Assembly: GCA_028822125.1 (NCBI GenBank)
Contig: JAPKEK010000084.1
Coordinates: forward strand, 1-7,566
DNA: 7,566 bases
Direction of reading: 5' to 3'
From: Pseudomonadales bacterium
GTDB taxonomy: Bacteria; Pseudomonadota; Gammaproteobacteria; Pseudomonadales; Azotimanducaceae
The notes under the pieces were generated by a model. That model was not told where the DNA came from. It ran no database searches and saw only the letters and a list, made by a program, of their open reading frames with translations. A program made the position numbers and the translations under genes. Of the stretch, positions 5,901-7,566 are shown piece after piece (the stretch's first letter is position 1; each line of letters starts with the position of its first letter).

Positions 5901-7257
5901 ATATGCCTCACTCATGCTGTTTGCAAGCGTCTTCTTATTATTACTGATGGGCTATCCCGTCGCCCTTACCCTTGCCGGCACCTCATTGCTGGCAGCAGCT
6001 GTGGGAATTGCTACGGGACATTTTGATCTTGTTTTTCTCTATGCCACGCCTAATCGAGTGTTTGGAATCATGACAAACCAGACCTTGATTGCAGTCCCTT
6101 TATTTGTACTGATGGGCATAATTCTGGAAAAGTCAAAGATTGCTGAAGACCTGCTCGATGCCATGACCCGTTCCTTTGGCGCCCTTCCAGGGGGCCTGGG
6201 TTTTGCGGTATGTATGGTCGGCATGCTGATGGCTGCGAGCACAGGAATCGTCGGTGCTACCGTCGTGACCATGGGCCTCATGTCGCTGCCTACCATGTTA
6301 AAAGCAGGCTATCATCCTTCGCTGGCGACGGGCACCATCTGCGCTACTGGGACGCTGGGCCAGATCATTCCACCGTCCATAGCGCTGGTACTGCTCGGCG
6401 ACGTTATCGCCAGTGCTTATCAACAGGCTCAGCTTTCAATCGGTATTTTCAACCCACGATCTATTTCGGTAGGCGACCTATTCGCCGGAGCGATAATTCC
6501 AGGCTTCATTCTGGTTGCCCTGTACAGCTTGCTGGTAGTGCTCACAGCAGTCTTCAAACCAGAACTGGCACCTCCTACAAAATTGCCAGCCGTGAAACTT
6601 AATCAGCTCTTATTCAGTGCTATGCCCCCGTTGCTACTGATTGTGACGGTTCTCGGGTCAATTCTATTAGGCATGGCAACGCCCACAGAAGCCGCCGGTG
6701 TTGGCGCCCTGGGAGCTTTCCTGCTGGCCCTGGGTAAAGGCACCTTCAATACAGACAAACTCAGAAGCACGCTGCGGGCCACTACCCAAACAACCTCCAT
6801 GGTGTTTTTCATCTTGATCGGCGCTTCACTGTTTTCACTGGTTTTTCGAGGTTACGGCGGGGATGAACTGGTACAGTCACTTTTTAACGACATGCCCGGC
6901 GGTGTGTTCGGCGCAACCTGCGTGGTGATGGTGGTTATATTTCTACTCGGCTTTATCCTTGATTTTATTGAAATTACCTTTGTTGTTGTGCCTATTGTTG
7001 GGCCAATCCTCATGGCCATGGGTGTTGACCCGGTCTGGTTGGGCATCATGATTGCTATCAATCTGCAGACCTCTTTCCTGACGCCACCGTTTGGATTTGC
7101 GCTATTTTACCTGCGTGGTGCAGTCGGTGATCAGGTTAAAACCAGCGACATTTATATCGGCGTAATCCCGTTCATATTAATTCAGCTATTGCTGCTGGTA
7201 TTCCTGGCCTGGCAACCCTGGATCGCAACCTGGTTACCCAGCCAGCTTTATAACTAA
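5893..7257 (+). CDS. TRAP transporter large permease subunit (DctM-like, mannitol/chloroaromatic/alpha-keto acid class)
   Basis: This 454-residue inner-membrane protein is the transport-catalysing large subunit of a TRAP importer, of the ion transporter superfamily. Hydrophobic helices fill most of its length. Family motifs are GYPVALTLAG at 20-29, STGIVGATVVTMG at 116-128, GTLGQIIPPS at 153-162 and the pseudo-symmetric partners ATPTEAAGVGALGA at 262-275 and SFLTPPFGFALFYL at 394-407. The insertion SAYQQAQLSIGIFNPRSISV at 174-193 before GDLFAGA, and the length over 440, are as I recall the FcbT3/TakM class (COG4664) rather than the classic roughly 425-residue C4-dicarboxylate DctM. The likely substrate is therefore an alpha-keto acid or similar organic acid (inference). 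Its ATG overlaps the small subunit gene by 8 bases, and its TAA overlaps the stop of the convergent binding-protein gene by 4 bases. No frameshift or missing motif is seen. Confidence 0.94.
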   Translation: MAEYASLMLFASVFLLLLMGYPVALTLAGTSLLAAAVGIATGHFDLVFLYATPNRVFGIMTNQTLIAVPLFVLMGIILEKSKIAEDLLDAMTRSFGALPGGLGFAVCMVGMLMAASTGIVGATVVTMGLMSLPTMLKAGYHPSLATGTICATGTLGQIIPPSIALVLLGDVIASAYQQAQLSIGIFNPRSISVGDLFAGAIIPGFILVALYSLLVVLTAVFKPELAPPTKLPAVKLNQLLFSAMPPLLLIVTVLGSILLGMATPTEAAGVGALGAFLLALGKGTFNTDKLRSTLRATTQTTSMVFFILIGASLFSLVFRGYGGDELVQSLFNDMPGGVFGATCVVMVVIFLLGFILDFIEITFVVVPIVGPILMAMGVDPVWLGIMIAINLQTSFLTPPFGFALFYLRGAVGDQVKTSDIYIGVIPFILIQLLLLVFLAWQPWIATWLPSQLYN

Positions 7258-7566
7258 TATCCCTCGAGTTCCGCCCGTATATTCATAAAAGCGCGCTCGG
7301 AATATTCGTTGTAAGCGATAACACCTTTCCGGAAGTTCTCATAGGAACGAAAAATTCTGATACTTAATTCGTCATCACCAACCAATTCAGCGACTTTCTC
7401 ATCAGAGATAAGTTTCAATTGCGCCAGAACATCATTGGGTAATCGACGCACTTTAACACCATGTTGTTCTACTAATTCCTTCAGTGCTTCATTGTTGCGG
7501 GCGGTGTACTCAGCAAGCACATCGTTGCTAACGGCAAGCGTCGCTGTTCTCAGGATTGCCTGCAGG
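7254..7566 (-). CDS. TRAP transporter periplasmic substrate-binding protein, C-terminal part (5' end beyond window)
   Basis: The last 103 residues are visible on the minus strand and the frame is open to the right edge, so the GTG at 7518-7520 is internal (a valine codon), not a start. The sequence LAEYTARNNEALKELVEQHG, then VKVRRLPNDVLAQL, then a helical end with SYENFRKGV and SERAFMNIR, is the typical C-terminus of TRAP binding proteins of the TakP/FcbT1 class (COG4663), which deliver organic acids such as alpha-keto acids to the membrane subunits. The lobes with the substrate-binding arginine and the signal peptide are outside the window, so neither ligand nor export can be judged. It most likely partners the TRAP permease encoded next to it, yet it is transcribed toward it, tail to tail, with a 4-base overlap of the two stop codons. 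Confidence 0.88.
   Translation of the reverse strand, partial: LQAILRTATLAVSNDVLAEYTARNNEALKELVEQHGVKVRRLPNDVLAQLKLISDEKVAELVGDDELSIRIFRSYENFRKGVIAYNEYSERAFMNIRAELEGY

Noticed and set aside
6210..6602. 130-residue plus-strand frame inside the large TRAP permease gene
   Set aside because: Out-of-frame shadow: low-complexity His/Arg/Ser-rich translation, while the overlapping frame encodes conserved DctM motifs.
7230..7241. CTGG-TTAC-CCAG mini-hairpin at the end of the large permease gene as a terminator
   Set aside because: Only 4 bp of stem, inside the coding sequence, and no T-tract follows.
7254..7520. Treating the 88-residue minus-strand frame starting at the GTG at 7520 as a complete small protein
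   Set aside because: The frame stays open to the window edge, and the 15 upstream residues (LQAILRTATLAVSND) continue the TRAP binding-protein C-terminal pattern, so the gene is truncated by the window.
1..7566. Mobile element, phage, CRISPR, toxin-antitoxin or defence genes
   Set aside because: No direct repeats, terminal inverted repeats, transposase or integrase motifs or repeat-spacer pattern were seen. All long frames are accounted for by housekeeping or transport genes.

Overview
The window looks like core chromosome of a gammaproteobacterium, probably a marine or otherwise Na+-using member of the Pseudomonadales/Cellvibrionales/Oceanospirillales side. The basis is the protein similarity I recognise (SpoT, RidA, RecG, rubredoxin and UbiA all resemble Pseudomonas/E. 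coli homologues), the neighbourhood spoT-ridA-recG followed by rubredoxin and ubiA (the same genes lie in one region of Pseudomonas chromosomes), and two secondary transporters of families that are usually Na+-coupled. Base composition is near half G+C by eye and even throughout. I see no insertion sequence, phage gene, tRNA, rRNA or CRISPR array, and no frameshift or broken gene.

Layout: (1) Positions 2-2953, plus strand: the 3' end of spoT (cut by the window edge), ridA and recG. Each gene overlaps the next (1 base, then 8 bases), so they form one tightly packed, probably translationally coupled operon. (2) Positions 2968-4394, minus strand: a rubredoxin gene followed 8 bases later by an acidic amino acid/dicarboxylate symporter gene. 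This unit converges on recG with only 14 bases between the stop codons. (3) Positions 4395-4512: the only real intergenic region. It is a divergent promoter region between the rubredoxin unit and ubiA, where candidate promoters on both strands share a palindromic GTATAC. (4) Positions 4513-7257, plus strand: ubiA (ubiquinone biosynthesis), then 8 bases later the small (DctQ-like) and large (DctM-like) membrane subunits of a TRAP transporter, which overlap each other by 8 bases. (5) Positions 7254-7566, minus strand: the 3' end of a gene whose product matches the C-terminus of TRAP periplasmic binding proteins of the alpha-keto acid/mannitol-chloroaromatic class. It runs tail to tail into the large permease gene with a 4-base overlap and is cut by the right edge.

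How the genes fit together: SpoT (alarmone turnover), RidA (removal of reactive enamines/imines) and RecG (fork and recombination-intermediate remodelling) are housekeeping and stress functions. Rubredoxin is a one-electron carrier. UbiA makes the prenylated quinone precursor. The three TRAP genes would supply one tripartite importer of an organic acid, although the binding-protein gene is on the opposite strand from the permease genes. I did not find a clearly new biological system. The most unusual points are the split, convergent arrangement of the TRAP genes, the linkage of ubiA to TRAP permease genes without ubiC, and the compact shared promoter region.
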